Source: Roseobacter sinensis (GTDB taxonomy: Bacteria; Pseudomonadota; Alphaproteobacteria; Rhodobacterales; Rhodobacteraceae). Taken from it: a stretch of DNA of 64,000 nucleotides. Position numbers and translations under genes: made by a program. Location of the stretch: the NCBI RefSeq assembly GCF_025755255.1, contig NZ_JALIEB010000020.1:1-64000 (forward strand). The letters run 5' to 3'. Within the stretch, counting starts at the first letter, position 1, and each line of letters begins with the position of its first letter. The notes below the pieces were generated by a model, which was given only the letters and a program-made list of their open reading frames with translations, was not told the DNA's origin and searched no databases. Below are positions 62,783 through 64,000 of this stretch, piece after piece.

Positions 62783-64000
62783 TGTCTGGACGGCGCGGAT
62801 TTATCTCTGGTTTGCTCTCGGGCACGGCTGTCACGATCATTCTTGGCAGCTCGACAGCTGCGGTTGCCCAGTATCAGGCTCCTTTCCCGATCCAGGGTCT
62901 TGTGGGTCTGTCGCAGGCTCAGTGGTCTTTGATCCCTGAACCAAGCCTGACGGGGGATACGGCGATTGTGGATATCACGGAGTTGCCCGAATATCCCCTG
63001 GGCTATCAGCCCGAAGCCTTCCGGGTACGTGTGAACGGCGGCGCACCGGTCACGCTGCCCTTTGCCAAGCGCACGAACAAGCCGCGCCACATCCGCATTC
63101 CGTCCAGCGGCACGGCAGCGGTTGAAGTGGCCATCGTCTGGCGCTCGGAAGAGGACAGGGCGACCAATGTCGAAAGTGTCTGGTCGGACGCCAAGACGGT
63201 CGAACCGATGACGACCTCCACGCCCAGCATTATCATCAGCAGCACCCGCACAACCGGCACGGCGCCTGCGGGGTTCATGTTCGTGGCAGAGGTCAATGGC
63301 TTTGGGGTGCTGAATCCGTCGCAGGATCTGCACTGGAAGTGGACCTATGACGACCCCGGTTCCGTCCACAAGCGGATGCGGCCCGAGTATGTGGCTGTGC
63401 ATGGCAACGATGCCAATGTGTCCTACGATCACGTGGGCGCCCATACCTTCGAAAGACCCGGCACCTACAGGGTCCGGCTGACCTGTACGGACCGTGACGG
63501 CAACAGCGTCACCTCCGACCCCTACCTGATCACCGTCGAGGATCCGGATGTCGTGTTTGCCGGTGCGAATACCATCGTGATCGCGCCGAGTGGCATGCAG
63601 AATATCGGACCGAGCGGTGCGCGGTATTTTGTCAGCCCGGCCGATGCCAGAAGCGCCTGGACCCAGTCGACGGGCCGGTACCGGCTGCTTCTGGAGCGGG
63701 GCTACAGCTATGAGCTCTACCAACAGCTCAATCGTCCGGCAGAGCTGCAGATTGGACCGTGCGGCTTCGGCCGGGACCCGCTGATCACCGAACGCATGCC
63801 GCTGACCTATGGCAACGGGGATGAGGCGGGATACTCCGTCTGGGGGCTGCAGTTCGATGACGGGTACGATCCGTCCAATCCCGAAGCCGGCTCCGGCACC
63901 CAGGGCGTCTACAACGCCATCGACATCGGCGTGCAGGATCTGACCATCCACGACTGCGGGTTCAGCGGCTTCAACGTGCCGATCCAGCCGTCCGACAACA
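62782..64000 (+). CDS. Beta-helix/PKD-domain protein with signal peptide, 3' end cut by window edge
   Basis: 406 residues readable from ATG 62782 (overlap TGATG) to the right edge, no stop. The start MSGRRGFISGLLSGTAVTI continues to a cleavage-like AVAQ: a twin-arginine-like signal. Residues about 130-250 contain a PKD-type domain (PGTYRVRLTCTDRDGNSVTS), and the C-terminal readable part repeats strands as in a right-handed beta-helix. This could be the polysaccharide-binding or -degrading fiber of the spike set, or a secreted EPS-active protein. An export signal is unexpected for a phage-type spike. Confidence 0.68.
   Translation, partial: MSGRRGFISGLLSGTAVTIILGSSTAAVAQYQAPFPIQGLVGLSQAQWSLIPEPSLTGDTAIVDITELPEYPLGYQPEAFRVRVNGGAPVTLPFAKRTNKPRHIRIPSSGTAAVEVAIVWRSEEDRATNVESVWSDAKTVEPMTTSTPSIIISSTRTTGTAPAGFMFVAEVNGFGVLNPSQDLHWKWTYDDPGSVHKRMRPEYVAVHGNDANVSYDHVGAHTFERPGTYRVRLTCTDRDGNSVTSDPYLITVEDPDVVFAGANTIVIAPSGMQNIGPSGARYFVSPADARSAWTQSTGRYRLLLERGYSYELYQQLNRPAELQIGPCGFGRDPLITERMPLTYGNGDEAGYSVWGLQFDDGYDPSNPEAGSGTQGVYNAIDIGVQDLTIHDCGFSGFNVPIQPSDN

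Noticed and set aside
1-64000. CRISPR arrays, tRNA/rRNA genes, transposases and conjugation genes
   Set aside because: Looked for repeats with regular spacers, cloverleaf-like segments and known transposase or relaxase motifs; none was seen.

Overview
The window looks like a large part of an extrachromosomal replicon of a Roseobacter-group alphaproteobacterium (Rhodobacterales). The GC content is high. A replication initiator of the plasmid RepA type (27829-28845) is divergent from a parA-parB pair (29264-31679) across an iteron-bearing origin. Almost everything else serves the making, modification, export or binding of an extracellular polysaccharide (EPS). A RepA-type replicon carrying a complete dTDP-rhamnose operon (rmlC-rmlB-rmlD-rmlA, 17972-21302) matches what is known as the Roseobacter RepA-I 'biofilm plasmids'. 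That assignment is from memory of the literature, not a search. Both window ends cut through genes.

Layout. 1-8371 (minus strand) is a decoration/glycosylation operon: two Gfo/Idh/MocA oxidoreductases, a GT4 and two GT2 glycosyltransferases, a SyrP/TauD-like Fe(II)/2-oxoglutarate oxygenase and an adenylation-carrier (A-PCP) protein cut by the left edge. 8817-12259 holds a VPLPA-CTERM protein, a GT2 enzyme and the matching exosortase (XrtD-type, fused to an EpsI domain). 12518-17771 carries a rhamnosyltransferase-like GT2, a left-handed beta-helix acetyltransferase, an MBOAT/AlgX-like O-acetylation pair and a sulfotransferase. 17972-26944 supplies sugar nucleotides (rmlCBDA, phosphohexomutase, galE, a UDP-glucuronate-epimerase-like SDR) with an MsbA-like ABC exporter. 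26966-31757 is a methyltransferase followed by the replication and partition region. 31798-40937 has a TPR protein with an apparent frameshift at its N-terminus, a Wzx-like flippase, a pyruvyltransferase, a WecG/TagA-type transferase, a Wzy/ligase-like membrane protein and two glycosyltransferases. 41071-53452 is the EPS assembly core typical of exosortase loci: PrsT-like TPR lipoprotein, priming sugar transferase, ExeA-like ATPase, Wzz-like co-polymerase, BY-kinase, a second pyruvyltransferase, GT4, Wza-like export protein, beta-barrel protein and a rhomboid protease. 54027-60831 has a 1104-residue beta-helix/RTX secreted protein, a second VPLPA-CTERM protein, manC and ugd. 61152-64000 holds three overlapping genes that look like a phage- or GTA-style receptor-binding spike set.

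How it fits together. The window encodes routes to dTDP-L-rhamnose, GDP-mannose, UDP-galactose, UDP-glucuronate and probably UDP-galacturonate. It also has an undecaprenyl-phosphate priming transferase, a Wzx/Wzy-type assembly route, and several possible decorations (acetyl, pyruvyl ketal, sulfate, methyl and possibly a hydroxylated aminoacyl or acyl group). Two surface proteins carry the sorting tag for the plasmid's own exosortase. No transcription regulator, conjugation gene, transposase, CRISPR array, rRNA or tRNA was recognised. Non-coding features of note are three 22-bp-spaced iterons, repeats at the parA promoter, a centromere-like palindrome after parB, a 43-bp palindromic element present twice, and a sigma-54-like promoter before manC. 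All family calls come from reading motifs; no database search was run.
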